Below, piece by piece: positions 1 to 12,600 of a DNA stretch of 64,000 nucleotides. The translations under genes were made by a program, and so were the position numbers. This DNA comes from Ampelocalamus luodianensis (lineage: Eukaryota; Streptophyta; Magnoliopsida; Poales; Poaceae), in contig CM070636.1 in assembly GCA_036346255.1 (NCBI GenBank), positions 29,581,539 to 29,645,538 of the forward strand, given 5' to 3'. Under the pieces are notes generated by a model that saw nothing but the letters and a program-made list of their open reading frames with translations, was not told where the DNA came from and ran no database searches. The stretch's first letter is position 1; each line of letters begins with the position of its first letter.

Positions 1-565
1 GTGGCGCTGTCGGTCATCGTGAGTCGCCGATGGGGAAATCATCATCCCATTGCTCGACCTCATCAACCCGACTCACGAGGTGCACGATGCACACCTCCTC
101 CGTGGACACCACGTGGTGGGCCTCCACCGCCGCCGTTGCCTCGCCACGCCGTGGGCTCGGGGGCTTGCGCGGCGGCCATCCCCGACATTTGGCGGCACCG
201 CCATGCGACGCTGTCGCCGTCGCCGCTCCTCATCCACACGAATAGCACTCCTCCTCGATCTCATTGTGCAAAACAGTGGGAGGGCCGTGCACACTCGTGT
301 CATCACCGCGCACCCCACGTGATTGTGTTGTGCGAACATGGCGCGAGCTCTAGGAAGTTATTGTTGATGGCGTGCGCAATTGTGTGACCTCCTCCCGAGG
401 GTGTTCACCCATCCCGAACTTCCCGAGTTCATCGCGCACGCCATTGTCACCATCATGAAGTTGCTTTGTAGCATCTCGCGCAACCGAGTGTACTCGTCCA
501 CGCGAACCGCGCCTCGGATTAGGTGGATCCTCCCATGACCTGACATGGCAACAACTCACAAACAA
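1..565 (-). pseudogene. Candidate retroelement gag start (partial, runs off window)
   Basis: On the minus strand a reading frame starting near 546 (M-S-G-H-G-R-I-H-L-I-R-G) reads leftward, with further GC-rich frames (350-63) continuing after frame breaks. I do not recognise a conserved Gag domain. The assignment rests on position: this is the first GC-rich coding-like stretch downstream of a minus-strand primer-binding site (1978-1990) and a 1.4-kb leader, where gag is expected in an LTR retrotransposon. It could equally be unrelated GC-rich sequence, and it is truncated by the window edge. Confidence 0.25.
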
Positions 566-1977
566 GAAACGAGGTTATATCTGGGTTAGTAAAACAAAAT
601 CTCTCTTAACTACGCTCGCAACTCACTGTCCTGAAAGCAAGGCAAGCTTACCGTTCCAAAGCGAATCAAGGACGGCAAATCGACAGTTATGACAGCGAAC
701 GACCTTAACCCGGTAACGTATGAGCGTAACTAAGAGCAAGGGAGTACACAAACGGGTGTAGGTGGAGCTTAGACAGGTATGTGTATATCCTATGCAATCT
801 GATATTCAAGGTATTGTAAAGCTAAGTAATGATCCGAGCTAGAGTATTTTGCCTATGTGCTGATCCAATAGGTTTAAGCAAAGTGAATGAACGCACACGC
901 AAAGATAAATGAGACTTAATGCAAACAAAGGAATGAGCTCAAACGGAAATAGAGATAAAACAAGCTCGTTTTGCACCAAGTACAAGGATAGACGCTAGCC
1001 AATTGCAACAAAAAATACTAGGGCGCAAGATTGCTCACAGAAAATTGAAAAACACAAGCTGAAACTATGACCCGGTACTGTAGCAGCCCAAATTAGGCGC
1101 GGATCAACTCGAAAAAGGATGGCGTCTTCACGGGGGACCTTAGAATCACTTGTAGAGGGGCTCTGTCAATTTTGAGCGAATTCGGAGAAACTTGAATTTT
1201 TCTCGGTTTGCGGACCCGTTTTGAGGTCCTAAACGACCTTTTTTGGGGTCGAAGTTGCTGCGCGTGTGCCCGATGGCTTACGCGGATCTAAAAATCCCCA
1301 GATTTTCCGGACTCCTTTTTTGGCTCTATTTTCCCGTTTCCTTTCCAACGGATCAAGAAACGCTCCAATCGGAGGTCGTATGCAAAAGTTAGCTTTTTTA
1401 AAAAAAAAAATATGCCGCAGCTCTTTCTATATGCGGCTGCCTTTTGCTCTTTTGTTCTCTCTTCTTTCAAAGGTCGAATGTATTTTGTGCTACTCTCGTG
1501 TTTGCGTAATGTCCACAATTCAGCAAAGTGTAAACAAAGTTCAAAGAGCACCCAAAGCAATATCAATAGCTAGTCTCAAGATGAAAGGATATATAAAGAT
1601 ACCAAATGTGGTTCAATAGGTGATGATGTCGTGGCGAAACACAAGATGGAGCAATTGGACTCGGATTATGTTTGAGCTAGAGGTTGATACGGATGCTAGT
1701 CCCACCAAGGAGTTCGGATAAGGAAACAACACCGCTTTGATTAGTTTTTGGTGCTAATTGAGGAGTTCAATCAGCAATTTTCGACAAAGATTAAGCTACG
1801 CAATGGAAACACAAGGATCAGCACTAAAACAAAACTCTAATGGATGAAAACTTAACTAAACGCACAAGAAATAACAGATTAAACTACGGTTTTGGTATTG
1901 CAATTTTCGGTTTATTGGACAATAGGAAAGAAAACGAATCTAACTACGGGTAAAGAAGTTCTCACTGAGTAAACCTA
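566..1977 (-). other. Retroelement leader-like non-coding sequence
   Basis: No gene is visible here. The stretch lies between the primer-binding site and the gag-like frame. Around 1345-1405 it contains a segment (CCAATCGGA..TCGTATGCAAAAGTTA, with a gap) that closely resembles the right end of the LTR candidate at 2530-2596 in the same orientation. A second, decayed copy of the LTR start may therefore be embedded here. Confidence 0.3.
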
Positions 1978-1990
1978 GAATCTGATACCA
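1978..1990 (-). other. Primer-binding site (initiator Met-tRNA type)
   Basis: Read on the minus strand the sequence is TGGTATCAGATTC, matching the common plant LTR-retrotransposon primer-binding site complementary to the 3' end of initiator methionine tRNA. It lies 2 bp from the end of the LTR candidate (…GTATCA). It indicates that minus-strand retroelement internal sequence runs leftward from here. Confidence 0.55.
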
Positions 1991-1992
1991 CA

Positions 1993-2596
1993 TGATACGG
2001 GGGAGGCCCGATCTTCTCAGTGAGGAACCGTGGATAGTTGATGCGAAGTAGACGGTCGCTAGCTAAACACTCGCGCCAATGCACGAACCCTCAACTCTTT
2101 GAAATGCCCAAACACACCGGTAATCGCTCGTCGCGAGACCACGAACGCATTTAACGCCAAGTCCCCAATTCCCAATGGAACGACGGCTTGACCCTGAAGT
2201 GCAGAACAAAACAATGGATCGCCTAGTCCTCTCTCAAAGTCCTCGCACGAACTCTGGTGTCGAAAGAACAAGCAATAGCTATGTTTCAATGTTATGCATA
2301 AACTGGTCTAATGGATACAAAGGAGGGGCAAGGGTACTTAAGCGCCCTCCACGACTCACGCACGCCTAGGGTCGCACACACGCCGAATCAAACTCTAATT
2401 CGGCTAAGACCCAAAAACACACAAAAAGGAAAACCTAACTTAAATCCGTCACATTGTTTCGGTCATAGCGGCGCGACCGTACGTCTTCTAAAGTTGGGGA
2501 CATACCCATTGTGTGGGCCTTGGAATAAGCTTTCAAACAAGTCCAAGAACACCCCAATCGGACTCCGTATGCAAAAGTTATGACCTTTTTATTACA
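1993..2596 (-). repeat. LTR candidate of a minus-strand LTR retrotransposon
   Basis: On the minus strand it starts TGTAATAAAAAGG and ends CCCGTATCA, giving TG...CA termini, and is followed after 2 bp by a primer-binding site. On its other side a Gypsy pol C-terminal frame runs directly into it. The boundaries come from these landmarks only, because I found no clear second full copy. Pol tail, then LTR, then PBS and leader is the order expected for tandem elements sharing one LTR. Confidence 0.45.
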
Positions 2597-2981
2597 GCTC
2601 TGTTGGGTTGTCCCGAACCGAATCCGAATTGAATGCTGAGTTGATTCCGAGATGAATTTCGGTTGGGCTTGTAGAGGATCCGAATTGGGCTTGAATTCTT
2701 GGGCCTTTCTCCTCTTGGTTGACCCACGTGAGCTTCTCCTCCATTGCTTTGGCTCCGGCCTCCCTCTCCTCCCTCTCGGTTCCAAAGGCTTCACAATGTT
2801 CAAACCTGAGAATGTACAAAACATTTGCATGAGGTAGTACCCAATTCTCATCAATGAAAATAGAAGATTCGTTAAGAAACAAAAGCACCTGTTGATTTAG
2901 AAGTTTAGCTCTTGCTCTAGTCAGTGGACCAACATGCACTTCAGCACTTGTATTATTTGTAGCTTCACTTATGGCGTCCAT
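2597..2981 (-). pseudogene. Ty3/Gypsy polyprotein C-terminal remnant
   Basis: The minus-strand frame (128 residues including a tail running into the LTR) contains GPLTRARAKLLNQQV followed by a short hydrophobic-acidic stretch with ENWVLP. The motif G-P-[LIV]-T-R-A-R-A-[KR]-x-L-N is characteristic of the extreme C-terminus of Gypsy polyproteins in grasses, after the integrase C-terminal region. No integrase or reverse transcriptase precedes it within 300 bp, so only the tail survives next to unrelated LTR-like DNA. Confidence 0.5.
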
Positions 2982-3249
2982 CTCAGTATGTGCGTGACCA
3001 CCAATAGGGAAAGATGTATCAGTGTTAGGGATGCCCTCATCACGCAGGCTATTGCGTGGAGGAAAGAAATAGCTTCACTCGTTAGCGTCACCCTGTTTGG
3101 CGCTAACGGGCATCTCAAATCAATAACCATCTTCCCCTGCAACAAGAGGTTATAGCACCTTGAGTACGGAAGGTACTCAGCAAGACTTACACAAACTAAT
3201 AAAAGAAAGTGTATGAAAGAACCTATACAATGGAATAGAATTTGTACAT

Positions 3250-6200
3250 GCATAAAGTTAACAACAGGTAGGCATAAAGGTTCAATTTTGCATAAAGTAA
3301 TACATCTTAACCTACAATTACTAAGTTTTGATAAAGCAATTTAATAAATCAAATTGTACTAAAACAATAAGTAAATGAAATGTAAATATAAACAATACAT
3401 CGCATGAATTCCCTCATGCTGAACGAGAACCCAAACAGTAGTTGAAAACAAAATTCTATACAGGTGACATCAACTCAAGTTATCGTCCATGACCGTGGAC
3501 ACGGCTATTCGAATTGTTTAATACCCTGCAGGGGTGTACATCTTTACCCACACGACTTAGTCAGCCCGTTGCCTTCGGATGCCTCCGAATGATGACACAC
3601 TTCCTTTGGTATGCCGACCAGGGAAACTAAGATTTGGTATTTTTCAACAAGTTGACACTATTGAGTTGGATAACCCATGTGTGAACTAATCCCGCTTAAA
3701 CAACGACTGATAGCATCTGCTTAACCGGGGCACACATGTTGCGCCGGGAACGCCGACCCAATCAAAAGAAATGCAGGTTGTGTTTGCTACACATACTAGA
3801 TCGCAATCGGGACCCTTAAGGTACGTACATGTGATAGAACGCATATACGCCCTCACCCTCCTAAGAACATCTGATACTGATATAAAAACTCACATGGCAT
3901 AAGACACAGCCCGAAGACCTAAGCATCTATGCCATACAAGATCAATACACATGTCCTTACTCCCCTGTTTCCAACTCAATAGCATTAACCATTTACTTAA
4001 CCAAACAGCGCCCATACACCGCGTGTGGAAGCACGTTGGGACTTGAATTGAATAGTCAGAGTTCAGTCCTTATTCGGTCCAGACAAGTCCACCACATTTC
4101 CCAATCTCGTGCACGAAGGCACCACCACTAGAATCCTCTTGTCGCACCAATTGAAATTTAAAATTCAGATTCGATTTAAAGAAATGAACAAAGAGTTAAA
4201 ATAACTAAAATTTATCTGTTTGCTCCATGTTTGACAAGATAGTCTTGCCAAACTCTAACGTTCTATAGATCGCATGGCTAAGTTTAAATTTGAAATTAAA
4301 TGTCGAGTATACAACCCTACTCTAAGTTTTGAGTGTATGATCGATTTAAGGTAAGTCACAATGTTAGGTCATAACTACCTACTAACAGATCACAATTATA
4401 TTTTCAGAAAATTTGCATGCAACAGTTATCACTGTATTTTAAAAATCTATTGTATACAACTTTGAGATCAACATGATGCAGAGAGGATGCTTGCCTTGAT
4501 AGTAATACACCTCTTGTTCAGGTTCTTGTTGCTCAATCACAGGTTCAATCACTTCAGGAGAACCAGAATCTAAAGGAAGCAAATAAAAATCCAATAAACA
4601 ACAAGAAGATGGCAGAGAGCAAAATATAGAAAAAGAATGCATGATCAATGTCTTAATGCATACTTACAACATGCTTAAGCTACACCTGATTTATATAGGG
4701 ACACTAACCCATATTTAACATCTACTGACATTAATTGTCAAGATTAGAGTTTAATTTTAGGTTATAGTTTTTGGTTTTGGAAAGACTGAAAGTAAGATAG
4801 TTTGCAAAAGAAGGATTTATTGATGCACTATAATATGATCAAAATAATATTTTTGTACAAGTCTTAGCTAAATAAGTAAAACTAGAAATCTAACTTATCA
4901 CTTAACATCAGTTAATACTAATTATCAAGATTAAGGTTTAATATGGATTTATAGTTTCAGATTTTGAAAACTGGAACAGGACAAGTTAATAAGATTGTGT
5001 TGAGTTATATACACTATAAACAAAATACTTTTGCTTAAGTTATAACCATTTAGTTTAACACCTAACAACACTATTAACAAGAATCAAGGTTCGATGAGAG
5101 CTACAATTGCAGTTTTTGGAAAACTGAAAATGGGACAGATTACAAAAGAATGGTGATTTGAGCTATACATGCACAAATAGAATTCTTTGCTTAAGCTGGG
5201 AGTATTACTAACTATTACAGGAACCTAACTTATCACTTAATCACTAAGTGACAAGAATTAAGAAAGGAAGAATATGTTGCCTTTTGTCGGTTGGATCAAC
5301 AGCAAAAACAGCACAGGCACAACTTGCAGATTTTGGTGGATTTAGAGATTCTTTAAACAAAGATTTCATATTAGAGTTAAAGCTGATCTACATAGGTAGA
5401 CAATACCCTAGACCAACTTTTGCTAACATGAACTTTCAAGATTACAAGAAAATAGGAAACTCCAGTGTTTGTCGGTTTGCCCGACAAAACACAACAGAGA
5501 AGGATTTTGCCTTAACTCGAATTGGAGACATTAAAGAGCAAAAGAATAACTAATTAAGATGCTAGGGTTTAGTTACGACTTAGTTAAGTCGAAAAGATGA
5601 CAAGTGAAACCCTAGAACTTGAAAACGACATGAAAGACCGAAAAGTTATCAAAAGTAACTTTTCAGTAAAAGCAAGACTTGAGCATCACATGCACAAGAG
5701 AATTGTTCCAAAGAGTTACTGAGGTCCTTAGGGATCTTAAGGTGGAAAGAAACAAGAACAAAGCTTACCAGCCGGAGTTGAAGAAGGAGAAGTGGAGTTT
5801 TCGTCCAAAATAAGAAAGGTGCAAAATCCACAATTCCTGCTTGATAAAGAACGATATCAACGAAGGGCTTTAGCTAACTAGATCATAACACAAGATCTTG
5901 ACAGAAAAGGGCGTAGAGCACCTCACCGGAGCAAGAAATCACCACGGTGGGCTTCAACCGGCTCAAGTCAACAGAGAGCAAAATCACGGGCTTCACCTAC
6001 AAATGATGCCCGAAGCTTTCATTACAAGATGGGTTAAGCTTAGATAGAGATAAACAAGGAATGAGAGCAAGAAATCTTCACTGGACAGGAAGAAAGAAAG
6101 TGAAGAGAGCTATCTCGGTCAACAATGGCGGATAAGCTCAAACTAGGGTTTATATAGTGTTTGAATCACTGGAGCAAGTGAGAAGTGTCTAGAATTGATG

Positions 6201-7868
6201 CGGTGGCAACAGGGTACCAGGTGTCAAGGAAAGAGTGGCCAAAATTGCGGCGGAACACCGCCTCTCCCAAGAATGAAGTCGCGGCGATGCGATTGCGAGG
6301 AAGAAGATAAGCACTCACTAACGCTGCTGGCCCCGCGCCACCGCAGCAAGCACACGCCCGTGAAAGCTCAAAAGAACGTCGACCGTCCGATTAGAAATGG
6401 GCGGTTGCGATGGAGATAGGCGTTAAGAGAAGATAATCGATATTGTTTAATATGGACCGTGCGATCTCAAACGAACGGTTGAGATTTAATGGAGCCTTAG
6501 GGAAACCCGAAGGTTACATTCAAAGAGGAGCGTTGGATTTGAATCCAATGGTCGATCTCAAAAGATACACGTCACTTTAAATGGAATGACATGGCACCGT
6601 TAGATTTGTTTTCAACGGTCGAGATGGAGATCAACGGTTAGGCAGCCCGAAGGTCTCATCTTTAGAGACCCTACGATCAAAATTCAACGGTCCTATGAAG
6701 ATTGGACCCTAAACACACGCGGTCAAAAGGGTACCGTAGGATGGAGATCCAACGGCCAGGAATAAATGCGCGCCCTTGAGTGCAAAAACGAAAAGAGTGG
6801 TGCGGTTGGATTTAAGATCAACGGTGAAGATTAAAGAGAGGTTTAGGCGACCCGAACGGCCCAATTGATGCGTCCATCCGATCAAGATCCACAGTGGAGA
6901 TTGAGTGGTGCGCTCAGTAACGAACGGTCCACAAGATCGACCCATCGGTGAGAATCCAACGGCTCACGCTTAATTGGACCTTTCCATAAGAAAAATGGTA
7001 TAGTCCAAAAGTGAGCGCCGCATGATCAAGATCCGGCCGAGATTGAATGAGCCTATGGGTTGGCCCGAACGACACAAAGGATCTCGCACGTTGGTTTGGA
7101 AATCAACGACCACAAATGAAGATGCGGTTAGGATGGATGAAGGTCGGATGTGGTTGGATCAAGATCCAACGGCGAAATCGCACGAGTACGTGGATGTCCC
7201 GCGGCTTTGAGAATCTCTACCGCCCATCAAGAAATCGACTACCACGTTCGCTAGAGGTTTGGGCGCGTTCAACGTGTTAGGTGCGCCCGGTTGCACAGTT
7301 TAGACCCAAAGCACTTAGACTCGATCGCTACAGTGCAAATGGCTGGGTTAGACTGGAAGAGTTGACTAACTCATTTTAAAGTTCCCAAAAGTTTGACTGG
7401 GGTTTAAAATTAGTAGATAAATTTGTAAAATCATGAAATTTTACAAGGATGCTACTGGGATGATATATTCCCCAAATAAATTTTGAAAACCACTATTTCA
7501 CTTTTTAAAATACATAAATAATTTAATTATCCCTAATAGGTTTATTTAAAGTCAAATATTTTTCTCCAAGTCAAAATAATTTTTAAGAATTCAACAAAAA
7601 ATTATTTTTGGCCAAGATAATTGATCTAGGTTTTAATAAAAATACTTCCCAGTCATAATACAAGCACTGACTTGTATTTCCTTTGAAACTTCAAATAGGT
7701 TTTGGATTTTGACTAGAAAAGAAAGGTTTTAATTTGTAACAACAAATCCAAATTTCAATTATGAATAAGAATGTTATGAACAGATTCTATTATCGCTCAT
7801 AAAGCGATTATTCTTGTTTCTTAAATCTAGGGTTATAATGCGACGCCAACTGGTTTCACGACACTACA
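3250..7868 (-). mobile_element. Long LTR-like non-coding retroelement block (minus strand)
   Basis: No coding potential is recognised in 4.6 kb. On the minus strand it has the layout of the solo LTR at 9726-14720: a region rich in 'gatccaacgg' motifs (6430-7180), a TATA box (6149-6156, TATATAAA on the minus strand), a pyrimidine-rich leader, a long AT-rich section (4160-5600), and a distal landmark at 3481-3540 that matches 13915-13980 of the solo LTR (CCTGCAGG followed by ATTCGAATAGCC and GTCC..GGT.ATGGAC). I infer a related very long LTR. I could not find terminal dinucleotides with a target duplication, so both ends are approximate. Confidence 0.4.
6430..7180. repeat. Dispersed 'atcaacggt / gatccaacgg' motif cluster
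   Basis: About ten variants of ATC(C)AACGG occur in roughly 750 bp, for example near 6612, 6631, 6683, 6746, 6814, 6952 and 7158, several preceded by 'gatcaag' or 'gag'. Spacing is irregular (roughly 20-140 bp), so this is not a simple tandem array. It lies upstream of the putative TATA box of the minus-strand LTR-like block. The solo LTR at 9726-14720 carries a few of the same motifs (10395, 10466, 12110). Confidence 0.5.
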
Positions 7869-8085
7869 CGAGGAGGGGCGCATAGGTACGATGCAATACG
7901 AGCCTATTTAGAACGATTGTGGCTTTCTTGAAAAGCGGCTTCTGGCTGGGCTGCAGGGCTGAATAGCTGCAGGGCTGAATGGCTGGGATGAACAGATTTG
8001 CTGTTTGGCTTTTAGGTAGGCTGGCTGTAGCTTCCAAGATGAAAAATGTCTGAAATACCCATGAGGATAGTAATAGTTTGTTTGA
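7869..8085. other. Short non-coding spacer with GCTGCAGGGCTGAAT direct repeat
   Basis: No gene is visible. Around 7948-7985 the 15-bp unit GCTGCAGGGCTGAAT is present twice almost in tandem, followed by a third partial copy (GGCTGG). The context resembles the end of a small TIR element, but no partner end was found. Confidence 0.3.
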
Positions 8086-8460
8086 TGCCGTTTAACGCAA
8101 TTAACAACGTTTAACGACAATTGACGATTATTACCGATGACTGATAAACATTTATTACGACAAATAATTATTAAACACAATTATTATAATGAATTTGATA
8201 ACAACTAACGGTAGTTAACGACAAGTGATGATAACTAATGACATTTGACAACAACTAATGATAGTTAACGACAAGTGACGATAATTAACGATATTTAACG
8301 ACAACTAACAGTATTTAATGACAAATTGACTGCAATTAATGTAATTAATGACAATCAACAATAAATAATTATTATGACAAACAATTATTACAGAAATAAT
8401 TGCAATAAATATTTATTACAACAAACCATTATTACAGAAATAATTGCAATTGTTGATTCA
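8086..8460. repeat. Degenerate short-period repeat (TAACGACAA / TAATGATAG)
   Basis: About 270 bp is built from variants of TAACGACAA, TAACGATA and TAATGACA spaced about 10-12 bp apart. It then grades into AT-rich sequence in which AACAATTATTACAGAAATAATTGCAAT (27 bp; core ATTATTACAGAAATAATTGC) occurs twice, near 8386-8412 and 8426-8452. It is non-coding and looks like an old minisatellite expanded from a 10-12 bp unit. Confidence 0.6.
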
Positions 8461-9639
8461 AAGAAAATAATTTTATTTATTTGCAATATTCATAAGTACA
8501 ATCGAAAATATTATAGTACACTAGGAGTAGGGAAAAAGGTACAAATTACAATATCAAAAGAGAAAAAATAACTACTACATTTGTTCCTAAAAATGTGCAC
8601 ATCTCCTTCAAATAAAGGAAGAAGCATGCCAGGGGCTGATGTTAGATGGTAATGCTTGGCCATTAGTTTATGAATTACTGTCGCTCCAGAAATCAACAGT
8701 GGCTTGGATTCACAACGTCTCCCTGAACTTGGTCAATCGGCTTCGCTTCTGCCTATTCTTTAAACTTCTCAGCATAGTACCTCTCCTGGTTCTCCTAAAT
8801 TTACCTAAAGGGGTGATAGTGAAACAGAATCAATAGGCAAAACTTCCATGCTTCCATCTCATTATCAGCAGAGAACCAAAACACCATAAATTACTAATTG
8901 AACAGATTCTTTAGCATTTTAAGGAAAAGGCAATTGCCAAAGAGTAAAGACTGCCACTCGCTAACCTTGGAGCTACCAACTGTACAAAAGTTACAAGAAC
9001 ACAAGATAGTAACATGAACAATGAAACCACAAGATGTTGATATTACATTCATCATATATAAGTTTAAGAAAATGTGAAGGTTTCGTTAGCTCCAACCCTT
9101 TAACTGCTTATTTAGCCATTGCAGAACTTAAACACCTAGCTACAGAATGTGCACCATGGTCCAATCAATGGATGATAGAAATATTATGTTCAACTTTGGC
9201 TTAAAAAAGACATGTTCCCTACTATAGCCAATCAGTGATGAACCACAGGACAATAAACCCATGAGATTGATTGTAGACTTCCATTATGTATATTTGGTGT
9301 CAATATGCTCATGTGGATAAGGTTTAGTAGCCACCCTATTACACTATTATCACTGGCTTATGGAGAAAACCTATGGTTCTGACTAGGAAAACCTATGTAT
9401 CTTTGCTAACAAATGTTCAAGAACTAGGTTAGTACTTTGTCGAAAAAGTAAACAACAAAACCTGCAGAAGGAGATCGACATGCACTGATCAGTAGTTCAG
9501 CACTAGTACTCATCAGATGGTGAAGTGCAACCAATAAATTTCGATCCATTTACTAGAAATCAACGGTACATTCATATATCTCACCAAATTAAGATGACCA
9601 GCAATTCAACATGCATGAAGAATAAACATACTCTTTAAC
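8461..9639. other. Unannotated sequence, no gene recognised
   Basis: AT-rich intergenic DNA with only short, unconvincing reading frames on both strands (the longest about 65 residues). I saw no terminal repeats, RNA gene or conserved protein motif. Confidence 0.5.
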
Positions 9640-12600
9640 TTGGCCATGTCCCAGGAATGAACACAAGAGAAGTTCCCAATGGATACCGGCAATGCACTGG
9701 TGAGTTGATTGTTGGACAGGCTGACTGTAACATCCCAAATTTTGGGCTTGTGTTTCAAATGTAAGAAAATGAGTAGAAATTAAAACTTTTTCTTACATCC
9801 TGTATTTCCTTTGTGTACTGAACAAGTATTGTACAAAAGGTTATGGAAATGCAAGTCACAAGTCTTTTGATCCAAATCTTGTTCCTTCAAAAACATTCTT
9901 GTCAAATGTTGTGATCATCTCCTGGGAATATTTTTCCTAAGTTCTTGGGATGATATGTGACCCCTCTCAAAAATTTCACAATTTTTAGAAATTGTTTGAA
10001 TATTTTAGAGGGTATCAAACCTGCTTGACTCTCACCAAACCTAAAACCAAGACCTTGTAGAATTTTCGAGAAAAATACAATACATAAAAACCTCTCAAAA
10101 TTTTACACAAGGTCAATGTCTCACCAAGAAGTTCTCAGAAACTTTCTGAATTTTTGGAGTTGTTTTGCTACCCCAAATAAATCCTCAAAAGTCTCAAAGA
10201 TATTTTAAAACCTAAAACCAGCTTTCACTGCTCGGGTTCGGTCGGGCTCGAGTCCGAGCCACTTGACTCGTTGAACCACCTAATCGCACCGAGCGCGCTT
10301 TAAAACGCTGCGTGCGATATCACCGCTGATTCAAATCGCCTACCACGCTCGTGAGCATTCGACCCTCCGGCTATGTTAATCAATTGGGACCGCTGGATTC
10401 AATCCAACCGCCCGATCCCCCGAGCACCTGATCGTCCGCGAACTCGTTTAATCGTGACCGCCCATTTTCAATCCAACGGCCACCGTTTTCTTTTTCATTC
10501 TTCTTCCTCCTCTCGCTTCGAAGCGCGCGCGCGCAATGGCGTAAAAGAGAGATTGAGTGGGTGGCTTTGATGTGTCACCTCAAATTTGCTTTCATCAACG
10601 TCTCTCGTGGAGCATTAAATGCGCCAGCTTTCTCCTCCATTGTCCCGAGTCTCACTTGCTCCCATCATTTCTTGGTCTACAACCGAGCATGAACCGAGCC
10701 CACCATGGACTCCTGTTCTCGCCAAACCCTAATTCCTTTCCTATAAATTGGCCCTCTAGGTCCTCCCGGTGTTCTTTTGCACCACACCTAGCTACTCTGT
10801 GTTTGAGCTCAAAACCATCTCAAACCTTCAATCCACCATTGTTGACCGTAGAGCTCCAATGGCGCCTTGGTGTCCAGTGGTTTATCTTCAACATTTCTTG
10901 CACCCTTTGAACTCCTCAACCTCCTTTGTATTTCCCTAACTTGATTTTGGGTTGCATTCACAGAATCACTCAATTTTAAGTTTGGAGATTTTCGGTTGGT
11001 TTCACCCCTTTCTTCTCCAACTCCTGTAAGTGGTTCTTTTGCAATTATTTGCTTTGGAGCCTCTTTGAGCTATAATGAAGCCGTGGTGATGATTTGGTTT
11101 CACTAATTTCGCCGTAACCTCATCTTCCACTTCGTCTTCTTCGCTCCGTGGACTTCATCGTGTTCAAGTCTTCTCCGCCATCTTTGAAGCTCCTCTGCTA
11201 AGGTAGCTCCTATATAGCCCTAGAAGTCATGGCACTCGCTTCCTTGGACCGCAATGAGCATCTTGCTATTTTCGTGTTTTGCCGTGTCGGCCTCTTTCTT
11301 TGTTTTCCGGCCGCGGCGCTGCCTGCACTTCCACCGCGGCGAGGTCACCACCATTGGGTCCGCAGACTATTGCGAACCCATTTTGATAGTTTGTGGCGCC
11401 GCCACTGACCGAGTCGCCGGCGACAAGCTTCAAAGCCACTGGTTTTGTCGCTGAGAAGCTCCCATTTTCGCCGATAATTAGGACACACTTAATGTTTAAT
11501 GATTGCCAATCAAGAGAGCATTAATGGTGTCTTAATCGCCTAATGTCTCATCGACATGTGGGTCCACTTCTTAAATCACCCCGCTTTTATCCGCGCGCTT
11601 AGGCATCATTAATGCTAATCATGGGTTAATTAAAGTGTCGCACTATTGGTCGTCGAAATAACCCCGTGCACGCTGTGGGCCCATTAGCTCAAAACCAAAA
11701 CCGAGAAGTCATTAGGGCTGATTTTGGGTTATTTATTGCTAATCATTGTTAGCAATAAATGTGTCCAAATTACCTTTTGAGTCATCGACAGTGGGTCCAC
11801 GGCATCTGCACGCAGTGTTAAGACTCGCATGTGTGACTCGATCCACCGACATGCGCCCCACGGTCGCGACTCTAAATGCACTTCAATCTTGGACCGCCGT
11901 CCATTTTGGCGATCCGCGCCCGGATCTTGTATGCATTCGACCATCCGTTCCTCATCATTCTTGGCCGCCCATCGCTGATCCGCGCCCGATCGTATGCGTG
12001 CATCGGACCTTCCGACGGAAGTGCTCTTCGTGCCGCTCATCTTGAGATCTACTACCGTGAGCGCCAAGGCAACCGCACCGTCCGGCTGCATTCGTCTCGT
12101 GAGCCGCTGGATCTTGATCCAACGCTGGCCTCGCTTTGAATCGCGGCGTGCGCAGCTTTCTCGCGTGTGGCCCGTTGGATATTGCATCAACGCCCACGAG
12201 CGCCCACGCTGCTTATTTTCGTTGGGTTGGTTTATATTTCGTAAGTATTTATTTATCAATCTGAAAATTGTATCGTAACTTTAGAAATTCATAACTAATT
12301 CAAGATAAATCCTTTTACATGAAACCAATCGCAATAAATTTGTATTTCACTAAAGTTTAATATAAAAATGCTTTTAGCTTTGTTTCTGTAGTAGAAAATT
12401 CTGTAATCTTTTATAGCTTGTTTTCTGCTATTTTTATATATTCCGTAATTGTATTAAAACTTGGAAAATGCATATCTTTTCTCAGATATCCGATAATTGT
12501 ATGATTTTAACTTTGATAAATTTGTTATTAACTAAACTTTAATCTAAAAATGGTGGTAGGCCTAAATCACACTTAAAAATATGTTAGTAGATTTAACCTT

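Noticed and set aside
8086..8460. CRISPR-like array
   Set aside because: Units are short, degenerate and adjoining, without constant repeats and unique spacers; the DNA is from a plant nuclear genome.
11729..12259. 176-residue minus-strand frame in the solo LTR as a protein gene
   Set aside because: No start context, domain or homologue recognised; it lies in a solo LTR and overlaps equally long frames on the other strand.
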